Source: Caldilineaceae bacterium
GTDB taxonomy: Bacteria; Chloroflexota; Anaerolineae; Caldilineales; Caldilineaceae
DNA: 64,000 bases
Direction of reading: 5' to 3'
Assembly: GCA_026989655.1 (NCBI GenBank)
Contig: JALSIX010000056.1
Span: 1-64,000, forward strand
Shown here: positions 19,231-29,103 of the stretch, piece by piece
How the letters are laid out: every line of letters starts with the position of its first letter
How positions within the stretch are numbered: position 1 is the first letter of the stretch
Program-made: the position numbers and the translations under genes
The notes under the pieces: model-generated
Told to the model about the DNA's origin: nothing
The model's input: the letters and a program-made list of their open reading frames with translations, nothing else
The model's database searches: none

Positions 19231-20754
19231 TCAGCCCAGCGAGGTGAGGGTGGGCCGCCGGGCCGTCACCTCCTGGACCAGCCGCCGGAAGTGCTCGCCT
19301 CGCTCCTCGAAGTCCCGATAGGCGTCGAAGCTGGTGCCCCCCGGGGACAGGAGCACCACGGTGTTGGGGCCCACGATCCGGGAGGCCAGGCGTACCGCGT
19401 CCTCCAGGCGCCGGACCACCGCGCACTCCGGTGCGCGACGGCCGCGCTCCCGGGCCCGCTCCTGCACCGTCTCCACGATCATGGGGCCCGCTTCGCCGAA
19501 GCCGATGAGAAACTGGACCCGTTCCAGGGCCTCGTCCGCGAAGTCGGCCCAGGGCAGCTTCTTGTCCCGCCCGCCGACCAGGAGGACCAGGGTCTGGCCT
19601 CCGGGCGGGAAGCTCCGCAGGGCGGCCACGGTCCGCTCCGGCGCGGTGGCGATGCTGTCGTTGATCCAGGTGACCCCGTCCCGGTGGGCCACCTCCTCCA
19701 GCCGGTGAGGCACGCCCCGGAAGGTCTGGGCCACGTGGCGGATCCCGTCCAGGGAGGCCCCGGCCGCGGCGGCGATGGCGGCCGCGGCCAGGAGGTTGGC
19801 CAGGTTGTGGTCTCCGCGTAGGCGGACCTGCTCTCGGCGGGCGAAGGGGTGGCCCTGCACCAGCAGGGTCTCCCCTTCCAGCCAGGCCCCCCGGTCCAGG
19901 GGGCGGCTTCGGCTGAACAGAAGGGGGCGGATCCCCTGGGCCGCAAGCCGTTCTCGGGTCCGGTCCAGGAGGTGGGTGACCTCCCAGCTCGGGGGGGGCA
20001 GCATGTCCGGCACCCCGGCCAGGCGGCCGGTCACCGGATCGTCCCGGTTCAGGATCACCTGGCTGTTGTGCCGGAGGTGGCGGAGCAGGTTGAGCTTGGC
20101 ATTCGTGTAGTCCGCCATGGTCCCGTGGCGGTCCAGGTGGTTGGGTGTCACGTTGAGGAGGGCCGCCACCTGGGGCCCCAGGCCCTGGAGGTCCTGGGCC
20201 GTCAGGGTCGGCTCCCAGAGCTCCAACTGGAAGCTGCTCAGCTCCAACACCAGGAGATCCTCGGGCCCCACGTCCTCCAGCCGGTCCAGGAGGGGGGTGC
20301 CGATGTTCCCGCCGACGTGGACGCGGCCTCTCGGGCGGCCGTGGGCCAGCATCTGGCCCACCAGGGTGGTAGTGGTGGTCTTGCCGCTGCTGCCGGTGAT
20401 GGCCACTACCGGGCAGGGCGCGAGCTGCAGGGTGAGCAGGCTGTCGTTGGTCAGAGGGATGCCCTGCTCCCGCGCGGCCTGGACCAGGGGGCTCTGGAGG
20501 GGGACGCCGCCGCTCAGGCAGAGGAGGTCGCACTCCTTCAGGAGCTCCGGGGGGTGGCCACCCATCACCCAGCGGATGGGGAGATCCGCCAGCGCCTCCC
20601 GGGCCTTCCCGTGCCGGGAGGCTGGGGTCCGGTCGCTGAGGGTGACCTGCGCGCCGGCCCGGGCCAGGAAACGGGCCAGGGCCTGGCCCTGGCGGCCCGC
20701 GCCCAGGATGACGGCTCTGCGGCCACGGAACTCCAGGAGGTTGGGTGGGGACAT
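19231..20754 (-). CDS. murD: UDP-N-acetylmuramoylalanine--D-glutamate ligase
   Basis: Adds D-Glu to UDP-MurNAc-L-Ala, 507 residues. The Rossmann start is [18 protein letters not shown], the ATP loop [19 protein letters not shown], the central motif [22 protein letters not shown], and the C-terminal part carries [33 protein letters not shown] and [22 protein letters not shown] 20754 with GGTGAGAG upstream is preferred over GTG 20775. It lies 69 bp before ftsW. Confidence 0.96.
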   Translation of the reverse strand: MSPPNLLEFRGRRAVILGAGRQGQALARFLARAGAQVTLSDRTPASRHGKAREALADLPIRWVMGGHPPELLKECDLLCLSGGVPLQSPLVQAAREQGIPLTNDSLLTLQLAPCPVVAITGSSGKTTTTTLVGQMLAHGRPRGRVHVGGNIGTPLLDRLEDVGPEDLLVLELSSFQLELWEPTLTAQDLQGLGPQVAALLNVTPNHLDRHGTMADYTNAKLNLLRHLRHNSQVILNRDDPVTGRLAGVPDMLPPPSWEVTHLLDRTRERLAAQGIRPLLFSRSRPLDRGAWLEGETLLVQGHPFARREQVRLRGDHNLANLLAAAAIAAAAGASLDGIRHVAQTFRGVPHRLEEVAHRDGVTWINDSIATAPERTVAALRSFPPGGQTLVLLVGGRDKKLPWADFADEALERVQFLIGFGEAGPMIVETVQERARERGRRAPECAVVRRLEDAVRLASRIVGPNTVVLLSPGGTSFDAYRDFEERGEHFRRLVQEVTARRPTLTSLG

Positions 20755-20776
20755 GGGTGCTCTCACCGGATCCACA

Positions 20777-20805
20777 GTACGGTTCCCTGGGGTACGGTTC
20801 CCTGG
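20777..20805. repeat. 15-bp tandem duplication upstream of murD
   Basis: GTACGGTTCCCTGG occurs at 20777-20790 and again at 20792-20805, a 15-bp period, inside the 91-bp mraY-murD gap and 23 bases before the murD start. Confidence 0.8.
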
Positions 20806-20845
20806 AAGGGGTGTCGCGTCCTCCGCGTGCTCTCGGGTCTTCTGT

Positions 20846-21850
20846 TCAGAGCAAGGCCAGGGCGACCCCCAGCATGCCGCTGAGCACCCCCACGATCCAG
20901 AACCGCTCCTTCACCTGGGTCTCGCTCCAGCCCAGCAGTTCGAAGTGGTGGTGCAAGGGGGTCATCTTGAAGATGCGGATATCCCGTCCCAGGAAGCGTC
21001 GGCTGAGCTTGGCCGAGGCCACCTGGAGCATCACCGACACGGTCTCGGCCACGAAGACCAGGCCTACCACGGGCAACAGCAGCCACTGGCCGGTCATGAG
21101 GGCCACCAGGGCCAGGGTCGCGCCCAGGGCCAGGCTGCCCGTGTCGCCCATGAAGAGCTCGGCCGGGTGGGCGTTGTACCACAGGAAGGCGAAGAGGGCC
21201 CCCACCAGGGTGAAACAGAAGGCCGCCAGGTAGATCTGCTCCTGCAGGTAGGCGATGATGCCGTAGGACACGAAGCAGGTGGTGGCCAGGCTGCCGGCCA
21301 GGCCGTCCAGGCCATCGCTCAGGTTCACCGCGTTGCTGGAGCCCACGATGACGAAGATGGCGATGGGCACGAACCAGATCCCCAGGCGCACGAACTCCGG
21401 CCGGCCGGGCACGCCCATGTAGTCGAACTCCGGCGGCCCGAAGTAGAGGACCGCGGCGATCAGGGATGCGAAGAGGAACTGGAAGCCGCTCTTCATCCGG
21501 GGGCTCAGGCCCTCTCCCCGACCTCGGAGCCCCTTGATGCCCTGCCAGTCGTCCACGGCCCCCAGGGCCGCGTAGGCCGCGATGCAGAAGAAGAGCAACA
21601 GGGTGCTCTGGCCGATCAGGTTCATGCCCCACAGGTCCGCCAGGTTCAGGACCCCGGTGATGAGGAGCACGGGCACCACGAAGAGCACGCCCCCCATGGT
21701 GGGGGTTCCGGTCTTCACCCGATGGGTAGAGGGTCCCTCGATGCGGATCTGTTTGCCCATGCCGTGTCGGCGCAGCAGGGTGATCAGGGGGCGGCCCCAG
21801 ATCACGGCCAGGAAGAAGCTGACGGTGCCCAGGGTCAAAGCGTATGCCAT
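20846..21850 (-). CDS. mraY: Phospho-N-acetylmuramoyl-pentapeptide-transferase
   Basis: Transfers phospho-MurNAc-pentapeptide to undecaprenyl phosphate to make lipid I, 334 residues with about ten membrane helices. Conserved cytoplasmic motifs are [57 protein letters not shown] and [14 protein letters not shown], all intact. The start is ATG 21850, 13 bp after murF, with AGGA eight bases upstream. Confidence 0.97.
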   Translation of the reverse strand: MAYALTLGTVSFFLAVIWGRPLITLLRRHGMGKQIRIEGPSTHRVKTGTPTMGGVLFVVPVLLITGVLNLADLWGMNLIGQSTLLLFFCIAAYAALGAVDDWQGIKGLRGRGEGLSPRMKSGFQFLFASLIAAVLYFGPPEFDYMGVPGRPEFVRLGIWFVPIAIFVIVGSSNAVNLSDGLDGLAGSLATTCFVSYGIIAYLQEQIYLAAFCFTLVGALFAFLWYNAHPAELFMGDTGSLALGATLALVALMTGQWLLLPVVGLVFVAETVSVMLQVASAKLSRRFLGRDIRIFKMTPLHHHFELLGWSETQVKERFWIVGVLSGMLGVALALL

Positions 21851-21863
21851 GACAGGGTCCTGT

Positions 21864-23375
21864 TCAGGCGCTGATGGCGGCCACGATCCGATCCATGCCC
21901 ACGGCCCGGCTTCCCTTGACCAGGACCAGGTCCTCCGGGCCGATGGTCTGTTCCAGGAACCGGATGGCCTCCTCGGCCGAGGCGAACTCCCGGACCCGCT
22001 CGGGAGGCAGCCCGGCGGCCTGGGCTTCCTGGCCGATGATCCGGGCCAGCTCGCCCACGGTGACCAGCAGGTCCACCACGTCTGCGGCCCGGATGCCCAC
22101 CAGCCGGTGGCCTTCCTGGGTGTAGCTGCCGAGTTCTCGCATGTCGCCCAGCACCGCGATGCGTCGCCTGAAGTGGCCGTTGCGCAGGTCGGCCAGCAGG
22201 TTCAGGGCGGCCAGGGTGCTGGAGGGGCTGGCGTTGTAGGTGTCGTCGATGATGGTGCTGCCCTCCAGACCGGCCACGGCCACCAGGCGGAGCTGGCCGG
22301 TGGAGCGCTGGAGGCCGGCCACGATCTCCGGCCAGGTCAACCCCTCCACCAGGCCCACCGCGGCCGCCCGGAGCGCGGTGTGGACGCTGTGTCGCCCCAG
22401 CAGAGGGATGCGGACGTAGAGGGTCTCCTCCCGGTCCGGTCCGATCCGATGGTGGAAGCGGAACCGGATCCCCTCCAGCCCCAGCCCCTCGATCTCGTCG
22501 GCCCACAGGTCCGCCTGGGGCGTCAGGCCGTAGCGGAAGATCCGGGCCGAGGTGCGCGAGGCCATGGCCCGCACCCGCTCGTCGTCCCAGTTCAGGATGG
22601 CCACCCCGCCTGCGTCGGCCGGGGGCAGGGACTCCACCAGCTCGGCCTTGGCCTGGGCGATCCGTTCCAGGGTTCCCAGCCGTTCCAGGTGGCTGGGCCC
22701 CACGTTGGTCACCACCCCCACGTGGGGTCGGGCCAGCGCGCAGAGGTTCCGGATCTCGCCCAGGGCATACATGCCCATCTCCAAGACGGCCCGCTGGTGT
22801 TCCAGGCCCAGCCCCAGCAAGGTCAGGGGGAGGCCCTGTTCGCTGTTCAGGTTGCCCGGGTTCGCGTGGACCGGGTACCGCTGGGCCAGGACCCCCGCGG
22901 CCAGGTCCTTGGTGCTGGTCTTGCCCACGCTGCCGGTGATGCCGATGACCCGGAGGTCCGGGCGGGTGCGATGGAGGCGCTGGAACGCGCCCACGGCCTG
23001 GAGCGCGGCCAGGCTGTCCGGCACCACGTAGACCAGGGGCCGTTCCCCTTCGGCAGGGTCCAGTGGAGGCCGTTGGAAGGGGGAGCCGCTGCACTGGACG
23101 GGGAGGGCGGGCTGGCCGTCCAGGTGTTCCAGGCCTCGGGGCTCGCAGATCACCGCGGCGGCCCCCTGGGCCAGGGCCTGGCCCACGTAGAGGTGCCCAT
23201 CCGTGTGCTGTCCGGGCAGGGCGACGAAGAGCCCCCCGGGCCGCACCTCTCGGCTGTCCAATGTGGCCGCAGCGATGGGGGTGGCCGGCAGGGCCAAGGG
23301 GGGCGTCGTTCCGGTCAGGGCCTGCCACAGGGTGTGTTGGGTGATCTGGGTGGGCAGGGCCACACGTTCAGCCAT
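21864..23375 (-). CDS. murF: UDP-MurNAc-tripeptide--D-alanyl-D-alanine ligase
   Basis: Adds D-Ala-D-Ala to the muramyl tripeptide, 503 residues. The N-terminal substrate domain shows [23 protein letters not shown], the ATP loop is [20 protein letters not shown], and [18 protein letters not shown] and [12 protein letters not shown] follow. The C-terminal domain has [20 protein letters not shown] and [18 protein letters not shown]. It lies 18 bp downstream of the transpeptidase gene. murE, expected between them in many dcw clusters, is not in this window. Confidence 0.96.
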   Translation of the reverse strand: MAERVALPTQITQHTLWQALTGTTPPLALPATPIAAATLDSREVRPGGLFVALPGQHTDGHLYVGQALAQGAAAVICEPRGLEHLDGQPALPVQCSGSPFQRPPLDPAEGERPLVYVVPDSLAALQAVGAFQRLHRTRPDLRVIGITGSVGKTSTKDLAAGVLAQRYPVHANPGNLNSEQGLPLTLLGLGLEHQRAVLEMGMYALGEIRNLCALARPHVGVVTNVGPSHLERLGTLERIAQAKAELVESLPPADAGGVAILNWDDERVRAMASRTSARIFRYGLTPQADLWADEIEGLGLEGIRFRFHHRIGPDREETLYVRIPLLGRHSVHTALRAAAVGLVEGLTWPEIVAGLQRSTGQLRLVAVAGLEGSTIIDDTYNASPSSTLAALNLLADLRNGHFRRRIAVLGDMRELGSYTQEGHRLVGIRAADVVDLLVTVGELARIIGQEAQAAGLPPERVREFASAEEAIRFLEQTIGPEDLVLVKGSRAVGMDRIVAAISA

Positions 23376-23393
23376 AGACGGTCAGGGTCCGGG

Positions 23394-25226
23394 TCACTCG
23401 GGCTCGGTGGGCGGCACGTTCATGTGGATCATCAGGCGGAGGACCATCCGGGCGAAGAGCGGCGCGGCCGTGTCCGCGGCCCAGCGGGCGATGTCCGGGT
23501 TGGGGCGTTCCAGCATCACCAGCAGGGCGACCTTGGGCTCCTCGGCCGGGGCAAAGCCCACGAAGAAGACGTTGGTCTCCTCCTCGGTGTAGCCCCCCTC
23601 GCCGATGAGCTCCGCGGTGCCGCTCTTGCCGCCCACCCGGTAGCCGGGCACCTGGGCCCGGGGGTTGCCCACCTCCACCGTGTGGACCATCATCCGGCGC
23701 ATGGCCGCGGCCGTCTCGGGACGGATCACCTGACGGATGTGGACGGGCTCGGTGAAGAGGGCCTGCCCCTCCGCGACCCGGGCCTGGACCAGGTAGGGCC
23801 GCACCAGGACGCCCCCGTTGGCGATGACCGCCACGGCCCGGAGCATCTGGAGAGGGGTCACCGAGATGCCCTGGCCGAAGCTGTTGGTGGCCAGGTCGGA
23901 GAGGCTCCACAGCTCGGTGCCCGGCCACTTGACCAGGCCGTCCTCCTCGTCGCTCAGGTCCACGCCGGTGGGCTCGCCGAAGCCGAAGCGGCCTACGTAC
24001 TCGTAGAAGCGCTTCAATCCCAGGGTCTGGGCCACCTGGACGGTGATCACGTTGTTGGAGTAGGCCAGCGCGTCGGCCACGGAGAGGGCCCCCTGGATCC
24101 GGTTGTTGCTGTTGAAGATGGCCCGGCCCCCCACCACGATGGTGCCGGTGTCTGTGAAGACCGTGGAGGGCGACACCGCCCCGGCGTCCAGGGCGGCGGC
24201 CATGGTCACCACCTTGAAGACCGAGCCGGGCTCGTAGATGCTGGCCACGGTCCGATTGGTGAAGGCCTCCAGGCGGGTCTCCTCGTAGTACCGGTTCGGG
24301 TCGTAGGTGGGCCAGCTGGCCATCCCCAGTATAGCGCCGGTATGGGGATCCATGGCAATCGCGGCCCCGGCCTGTGCCTGGTGGAGCTCCACGGCCTGGC
24401 GCAGCTCGTCCTCCAGGATCCACTGGACGCCCCGCTCCAGGGTCAGGAGCAGGCCCCGATCCGCCACGGCCAGGAGATAGCGCCGCTGGTCCGGGTCCAG
24501 GACCTCCGCGGGCACGGTCTGGCCGGGGGGCAGAGGATTGCCGTCCGCGGGCAGGAAGTTGCGGTAGTAGTGCTCCAGGCCGGAGAGGGGGGTTCGATCC
24601 AGGTTGAGCAGGCCGATCACGTGGCTGGCCAGGGAACCCTGGGGATAGGCCCGCTGGGGCAGGCTGCGGACGCTCACCCGGTTCAGGGCCGACACCAGCT
24701 CTGTGCCGGCCTCTCGCTGGCGCCGACGCTCCCGGAGGAAGGCCAGCCCCACCTCCACCGGAAGGCCATCCGCGAGGACGGTGTTCACCGAATCGGGGTT
24801 GGCCTGGATGGTGGCCAGGGTCTGGGAGGCAGGGATGCCCGCGATCTGCTCCAGGACCTGGGCAATGGCCGCGGCCTCCTCCTGCCCCAAGGTCTTGGGG
24901 GCCACCACCAGCCGGTACACGTAGCGATCCAGGGCCAGGGGCGCGCCTTGGCGGTCCACGATGCTGCCCCAGGGGGCCGGGTCCAGCTCTCGGGCCGCCG
25001 CGATCCGGACCAGGGGATCGGCCCGCTGCTGCCACCACCGCAGGATCTGGAAGTCCACCAGGCGCAGGACCAGGAAGGTGGTCCCCATCAGCAGGGCCAG
25101 TTGGAGGACCAGGAGCCGTCGCCGGTACGCCCGAGAGCTGGCCAGGCCGGAGCCAGGCTGTTGGCCGTCGGCCGGAAGCCCGGCCCCGGCCTCCATCTCC
25201 TGGGGGGTGGGGGGCTGGTGGGACAT
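23394..25226 (-). CDS. ftsI: Division-type penicillin-binding protein 2 / FtsI transpeptidase
   Basis: Class B PBP cross-linking septal peptidoglycan, 610 residues. A cytoplasmic tail and one membrane helix (LLVLQLALLMGTTFLVLRLVDFQ) precede the pedestal domain (RGSIVDRQGAPLA-like stretch near residues 90-100) and the transpeptidase domain. The active site is S335xxK338 (PGSVFK), YSNN supplies the SxN motif, and KSGTAEL has K534. No PASTA repeats are present. The family's pairing with FtsW and the dcw position support a division rather than elongation role. The start ATG 25226 lies 6 bp after the ftsL-like stop. Confidence 0.93.
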   Translation of the reverse strand: MSHQPPTPQEMEAGAGLPADGQQPGSGLASSRAYRRRLLVLQLALLMGTTFLVLRLVDFQILRWWQQRADPLVRIAAARELDPAPWGSIVDRQGAPLALDRYVYRLVVAPKTLGQEEAAAIAQVLEQIAGIPASQTLATIQANPDSVNTVLADGLPVEVGLAFLRERRRQREAGTELVSALNRVSVRSLPQRAYPQGSLASHVIGLLNLDRTPLSGLEHYYRNFLPADGNPLPPGQTVPAEVLDPDQRRYLLAVADRGLLLTLERGVQWILEDELRQAVELHQAQAGAAIAMDPHTGAILGMASWPTYDPNRYYEETRLEAFTNRTVASIYEPGSVFKVVTMAAALDAGAVSPSTVFTDTGTIVVGGRAIFNSNNRIQGALSVADALAYSNNVITVQVAQTLGLKRFYEYVGRFGFGEPTGVDLSDEEDGLVKWPGTELWSLSDLATNSFGQGISVTPLQMLRAVAVIANGGVLVRPYLVQARVAEGQALFTEPVHIRQVIRPETAAAMRRMMVHTVEVGNPRAQVPGYRVGGKSGTAELIGEGGYTEEETNVFFVGFAPAEEPKVALLVMLERPNPDIARWAADTAAPLFARMVLRLMIHMNVPPTEPE

Positions 25227-25232
25227 GGAGAG

Positions 25233-25799
25233 CTACCGGATGAGTTCCTGGGTACGGGTCAGCCAATGGTCCATGACGGCCTGCCATTGGGGCCACTGTT
25301 CGCGCCACCACCCCCGCAGGCTGCCCATCCGGGAGGGCTGGGAGGCCTCTGCCAAGCTCGGGCCGGCGAGGAGATCCGGGGCCCCCGGTGGCTGCAGGCC
25401 CACGGGCTGGCCGAGCGGGGGGGCTGTCGCCCCGGCCATGGCCTGGAAGAGGGGTAGCTGGCGTGCGGGCCTCAGGCCCCACTCCAGGGCTCGGGCCCGG
25501 ACGGTCTCCAGGGCCGTTTCCTGGCCGATCTGCCACACGAGCTCGGCGTTGTACTGCTGGATGAGCCGACGTTCCATGCGGAGCTCGGCCAGGGTCTGGC
25601 GGGCCTGGGTCACCTGGATGGAGGCCTGGATCTGGAGGGCGGCCAGGCCACTGAGCAGGAGCATGGCCAGCAGACACTGGAGGTAGTCCCGGAACGTGCG
25701 CGGCCAGGGAAGGTGGCCGATCAGCTCCCGCAGGGGCACCGGGCGCAGCCACGGCGCGGGCAGGTCCAGAGGCCGGGGGAATGCGTTGTTCTGGAACAT
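25233..25799 (-). CDS. FtsL-like septum formation protein
   Basis: 188 residues: a ~38-residue cytoplasmic N-terminus, one membrane helix (~40-58, LQCLLAMLLLSGLAALQ), then a predicted coiled coil (~60-105, ARQTLAELRMERRLIQQYNAELVWQIG) and a Pro-rich tail. Size, topology and position between rsmH and ftsI are those of FtsL, which bridges FtsQ and FtsI/FtsW. Sequence conservation in FtsL is always poor, so the call rests on topology and synteny. ATG 25799 is the best start; the frame stays open upstream through an 18-bp tandem repeat. Confidence 0.75.
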   Translation of the reverse strand: MFQNNAFPRPLDLPAPWLRPVPLRELIGHLPWPRTFRDYLQCLLAMLLLSGLAALQIQASIQVTQARQTLAELRMERRLIQQYNAELVWQIGQETALETVRARALEWGLRPARQLPLFQAMAGATAPPLGQPVGLQPPGAPDLLAGPSLAEASQPSRMGSLRGWWREQWPQWQAVMDHWLTRTQELIR

Positions 25800-25810
25800 G
25801 GGCGACGTCC

Positions 25811-25846
25811 TGGGCGATGGATGGTGACTGGGCGATGGATGGTGAG
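25811..25846. repeat. 18-bp tandem duplication upstream of the ftsL-like gene
   Basis: TGGGCGATGGATGGTGAC (25811-25828) is followed directly by a copy at 25829-25846 that differs only at the last base. It fills much of the 83-bp rsmH-ftsL gap, starting 12 bases before the ftsL start. Confidence 0.85.
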
Positions 25847-25882
25847 ACCGAATCAAAGGAACCGATGGCGACGACAGGTGGG

Positions 25883-26830
25883 TCAGGCAATGCGCTCCGC
25901 GATCCGCAGTCGGGCCGAGCGGCTGCGGGGGTTGCGGGCCACCTCCGCGGAGGTGGGTCGAATCGGCTTCTTGGTCAGGATGCGGAGGCGGGGCGTCCGG
26001 GCCTCCTCCCAGAGATGTCCAGGGATGTGGACCCGGTCGCGGGCCTCCTCCCGCATCCAGTGCTTGACGATCCGGTCCTCCAGGCTGTGGAAGCTGATGA
26101 CGGCCAGGCGACCGCCCACGGCCAGGAGGTCCAGGGCTTGGGGGAGGGCCCGTTCCAGGCGGCCGAGCTCGTCGTTCACCGCAATGCGCAGGGCTTGAAA
26201 GGTGCGAGTGGCCGGGTGGATGCGGGGGCTGCCCCGTCTCCCCACCGTCCGTTCCACGATCCGGGCCAACTGGCCCGTGGTGTGGATGGGGCGAGCGGCC
26301 ACGATGGCCCGGGCGATCCGCCGGCTGTGGCGTTCCTGGCCGTAGCGCCACAGGATCTCGGCCAGCTCCTCCACGGAGAGCCGATTGACCAGGTCGGCCG
26401 CGCTGGGGCCTTGGCCGGGATGGAAGCGCATGTCCAACGGGGCATCCGCCTGGAAGGAAAAGCCCCGTCGGGGTTCGTCCAACTGGTAGCTGCTCACCCC
26501 CAGGTCCATCAGGATCCCGTGGACCGGCCGGAAGCCGCGGTGCGCCGCGACCGAGGCCATCTCATCGAAGAAGGCCTGGACCAGGATCAGGCGGCCTTGC
26601 TCCACGTAGGGGGCCAGCCGCGCCCGCACCCGCTGGATGGCCTCCGGGTCCGCGTCCAGGGCCAGGACCCGGCCATCGGGGGCAGAGGCCTGGAGGATGG
26701 CCTGGGCATGCCCTCCACCTCCTACGGTGGCGTCCAGGTAGCGTCCCCCGGGGCGGACGGCCAGCCCCTCCAACACCTCCTCCCGCAGAACGGGAAGATG
26801 CCCGGATGGCGTGGCGGGCTGGCCGCTCAT
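25883..26830 (-). CDS. rsmH: 16S rRNA (cytosine-1402-N4)-methyltransferase
   Basis: SAM-dependent N4-methylation of C1402 in the ribosomal decoding centre, 315 residues. [13 protein letters not shown] starts the conserved part, the SAM loop is [16 protein letters not shown], then [34 protein letters not shown] and the C-terminal [15 protein letters not shown] ... [24 protein letters not shown] 26830 overlaps the mraZ stop as ATGA, fixing the start and showing coupling. Confidence 0.97.
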   Translation of the reverse strand: MSGQPATPSGHLPVLREEVLEGLAVRPGGRYLDATVGGGGHAQAILQASAPDGRVLALDADPEAIQRVRARLAPYVEQGRLILVQAFFDEMASVAAHRGFRPVHGILMDLGVSSYQLDEPRRGFSFQADAPLDMRFHPGQGPSAADLVNRLSVEELAEILWRYGQERHSRRIARAIVAARPIHTTGQLARIVERTVGRRGSPRIHPATRTFQALRIAVNDELGRLERALPQALDLLAVGGRLAVISFHSLEDRIVKHWMREEARDRVHIPGHLWEEARTPRLRILTKKPIRPTSAEVARNPRSRSARLRIAERIA

Positions 26831-27261
26831 ACGCCGAGGGCGGCGAAGAGATCGCCGACCAGGTGGCCCTCGGCCATGGGCTCCAGGACCTTCTCCTCCC
26901 ACCGCTGGGGATCCCACAGTTCCAGGTAGGTGTTCATGCCCGCGATGAGGACATCGTTCTCGATGCCCGCGATCTCCCGGAGACGTTGGCTGATGAGGAT
27001 GCGACCCTGCCTGTCCGGCTTCAGGTCCTCCGCGGCGGTGAAGAGCAGACGCCGCAACATGAGGACCTCTCGGCTGGTGATGGGCATCTCGTTCAGCCGA
27101 TGGGTCCGCCTCTCCCACTCGTCCAGGGGCATCACCAGCAGGCACGGATCCAGAGGATTGCGGGTCACCACCAGGCCGGGCACCAGCCGATCCCGGTACT
27201 TGGCCGGGATGGTGAGCCGTCCCTTGCTGTCCAGTGTATGGATATATTCGCCGAGAAACAC
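26827..27261 (-). CDS. mraZ: Transcriptional regulator MraZ
   Basis: AbrB-like DNA-binding protein at the head of the dcw cluster, 144 residues from GTG 27261 with AGGAGAA upstream. It contains the two SpoVT/AbrB-like halves: [23 protein letters not shown] near the N-terminus and [24 protein letters not shown] near residue 80. MraZ proteins bind short direct repeats upstream of their own operon; three such GTGGG repeats lie 150-180 bp upstream here, so autoregulation of the whole cluster is expected. Confidence 0.96.
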   Translation of the reverse strand: MFLGEYIHTLDSKGRLTIPAKYRDRLVPGLVVTRNPLDPCLLVMPLDEWERRTHRLNEMPITSREVLMLRRLLFTAAEDLKPDRQGRILISQRLREIAGIENDVLIAGMNTYLELWDPQRWEEKVLEPMAEGHLVGDLFAALGV

Positions 27262-27400
27262 CCGGTTCTCCTATCCGACGAATGGCCTAGATGGCTGGGC
27301 ATACCGGGTCGTGTCGGCCCAGGGGCGCCCGGCGATCCGCGCCCAGGTGTCGAACATGTGTTCGGAATGTCCCACAGTGGTGTGGAGCGGTCGGGGTGCC

Positions 27401-27417
27401 GTGGGGAGATGCCCCAC
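27401..27417 (-). other. Leader palindrome GTGGGG-AGATG-CCCCAC
   Basis: An inverted repeat (6-bp arms, 5-base loop) next to the MraZ boxes. Its core resembles the palindromes at 27772-27785 and 32326-32339. Confidence 0.5.
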
Positions 27418-27456
27418 TTTGCCCCACATTCTCCCACAACTTCGGAAAAAAAGCAA
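27413..27456 (-). promoter_or_regulatory. MraZ operator with overlapping dcw promoter
   Basis: On the minus strand GTGGG occurs at 27433-27437, 27423-27427 and 27413-27417, an exact 10-bp period, as known for MraZ boxes. A candidate promoter, TTGCTT (27451-27456), a 17-bp spacer and GAGAAT (27428-27433), overlaps the first box, so bound MraZ would compete with RNA polymerase. The boxes are strong; the promoter hexamers are weak. Confidence 0.75.
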
Positions 27457-27990
27457 GGCCCAAAACGCAAGGAAATTCGAGCTCCGGCGGCGGGAAAGGC
27501 GATGCCATCCATTCGCAAAAAGATGGGGGAGGGGCCTGAACGATCAAAAACAGTTATGTCGGGTTATGGGAGCCGCAGACGAGATCGGGTCGCCATCGTT
27601 CCTTCGGCCAAGCGCCTCCGGGCCCGGACGGGCCATGGCGACGGTCCGGAGCCCGTCTCCCCTGGAGCATACCTCATATGGCCCTGGGCGTCATTCGGGA
27701 AAAACCCGGATCGCTGGGTCGATCTCCATGACGTTTATGGTATACTGGCCTGGGATTCTCCACATGGATCCGGGGCAGATGCCCCACATCCCACGCCTCG
27801 GCGGTGATTTCTTCGGGGCGGCCCTTGCCTTCGGCGGCTCTGGCCTTGGGCCCAGGAGCCCGTTCCCGTCCGGGCGCTGGACCGGAGCCCTGGATCTCCG
27901 GGGGCTGGGGCTCGTCCTGGAGGAAGTGGGAGGGGTCCCGGGTCCCAGGTTGGTCCGCTCGTTGTTGCCCGCCACAGGAGGTGCCACACC
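27457..27990. other. Intergenic region between dcw operon and aminotransferase
   Basis: No credible gene in either direction. With 27262-27456 it separates two divergent units. On the plus strand TATACT (27741-27746) is a good -10 without a clear -35, giving a leader of about 240 nt before ATG 27991. The palindrome GGGGCAGATGCCCC (27772-27785) lies about 20 bases into that leader. Around 27455-27560 the DNA is less GC-rich, and no riboswitch class is recognised. Confidence 0.6.
27772..27785. repeat. Palindrome GGGGCAGATGCCCC (copy 1)
   Basis: GGGGC / GCCCC arms with loop AGAT, in the leader of the class V aminotransferase gene. An identical 14-mer lies at 32326-32339. Confidence 0.7.
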
Positions 27991-29079
27991 ATGGAGCGCT
28001 ACACCATCCCTCTGGTCCCCGGGCCCACGTCCGTGCCCGAGCCGGTGCGGATGGCCTACCGGCAGGACTATGCCAGCTCCGACCTGGAGGAGGAGTTCTT
28101 CCAGCTCTACGCGGAATGTCAGGATCTGTTGCGGCGGATCCTGGCCACCGAGAACGACGTCACCATCCACACCGGGGAGGGGATGTTGGCCCTGTGGGGC
28201 GCGCTGAAGAGCGTCCTGCGGCCCGGCGACCGGGTCCTGGCCGTGGCCAACGGGGTCTTCGGCTACGGCATCGGGGAGATGGCCCGGCAGATCGGGGCCC
28301 AGGTGGAGGTGGTGGGGTTCGACTACGACCAGGTGCCGGATCCGGATCGGGTGCGCCAGGAGGCCCGCCGTTTCCAGCCGCGGCTGGTGACCGCGGTCCA
28401 CTGTGAGACCCCCAGCGGCACCCTGGCCTCCTTGGCCGAGCTGGGGGCCATTGCCGCAGAGGTGGGCGCGCTCTTCTACGTGGACTTTGTGGCCAGCGCC
28501 GGGGGCGTGGAGGTGCGGGTGGACGACTGGCAGATCGACCTGGGCCTTCTGGGCAGCCAGAAGGTCCTCAGCCTGCCGCCGGACCTGGCCATGGTCACCG
28601 TCAGCCCCCGGGCCTGGGAGGTCATCGAGCAGGTGGGCTACGTGGGCTACGACGCGTTGGCGCCCTGGCGGACGGGCCCGCAGCGGCGCTACCTGCCCTA
28701 CACCCACAACTGGGCTGCCCTGGCGGCCCTGGGCATCTCGGCCCGGATGCTCCTGGAGGAGGGGTTGGACCGGGTCTTCCAGCGCCATGCCCAGGTGGCT
28801 GCCTACACCCGCCGGCGGCTGCGGGAGATGGGGGTGGATCTCTTCCCCGCGGAGGAGGCCATCGCCTCGCCCACGGTCACTGCGGCCCGGGTTCCCCCAG
28901 GCTGGACCTGGCCGGAGCTGGACGCGGCCCTCCGGGCTCGGGGCATGGGGGTGGGGGGCAGCTACGGCCCGCTGGCCGGGAAGGTCTTCCGTATCGGCCA
29001 CATGGGCTCTCAGGCTCGGATGGAGCTGGTGCAGCGGGGGATGGATGTGTTGGAGGAGGTGCTGGGCTCACGGCCGTGA
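27991..29079 (+). CDS. Class V aminotransferase (alanine/serine-glyoxylate type)
   Basis: PLP enzyme of fold type I, 362 residues. It opens LVPGPTSVPEPV, the usual start of alanine--glyoxylate/serine--pyruvate aminotransferases; GEGMLALWGALKSVLRPGDRVL holds the phosphate-binding stretch, YVDFVASAGGVEVRVDDWQID the pyridine-binding Asp, and K191 in LLGSQKVLSL is the Schiff-base lysine. IGHMG near the C-terminus matches the family's substrate-carboxylate motif. AGGAGGTG precedes the ATG. Probably links glycine/serine and glyoxylate or pyruvate pools; exact substrates cannot be read from sequence. Confidence 0.9.
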   Translation: MERYTIPLVPGPTSVPEPVRMAYRQDYASSDLEEEFFQLYAECQDLLRRILATENDVTIHTGEGMLALWGALKSVLRPGDRVLAVANGVFGYGIGEMARQIGAQVEVVGFDYDQVPDPDRVRQEARRFQPRLVTAVHCETPSGTLASLAELGAIAAEVGALFYVDFVASAGGVEVRVDDWQIDLGLLGSQKVLSLPPDLAMVTVSPRAWEVIEQVGYVGYDALAPWRTGPQRRYLPYTHNWAALAALGISARMLLEEGLDRVFQRHAQVAAYTRRRLREMGVDLFPAEEAIASPTVTAARVPPGWTWPELDAALRARGMGVGGSYGPLAGKVFRIGHMGSQARMELVQRGMDVLEEVLGSRP

Positions 29080-29089
29080 GCCCAGCACC
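29058..29089. terminator. 32-bp perfect palindrome at convergent gene ends
   Basis: GGTGCTGGGCTCACGG is followed at once by its exact reverse complement CCGTGAGCCCAGCACC. The aminotransferase stop codon (TGA 29077-29079) lies inside the right arm, and the DUF4332 gene ends 15 bp further on. It could terminate transcription from both sides. Confidence 0.7.
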
Positions 29090-29103
29090 GGAGCCCGGAG
29101 CGT

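Noticed and set aside
27783-27794. Second MraZ-like site (two CCCAC on the plus strand)
   Set aside because: The two pentamers are 7 bp apart, not 10, and do not face a dcw gene.
27262-27990. Known riboswitch (glycine, SAM or T-box) before the aminotransferase
   Set aside because: No conserved core of these classes was recognised by eye.
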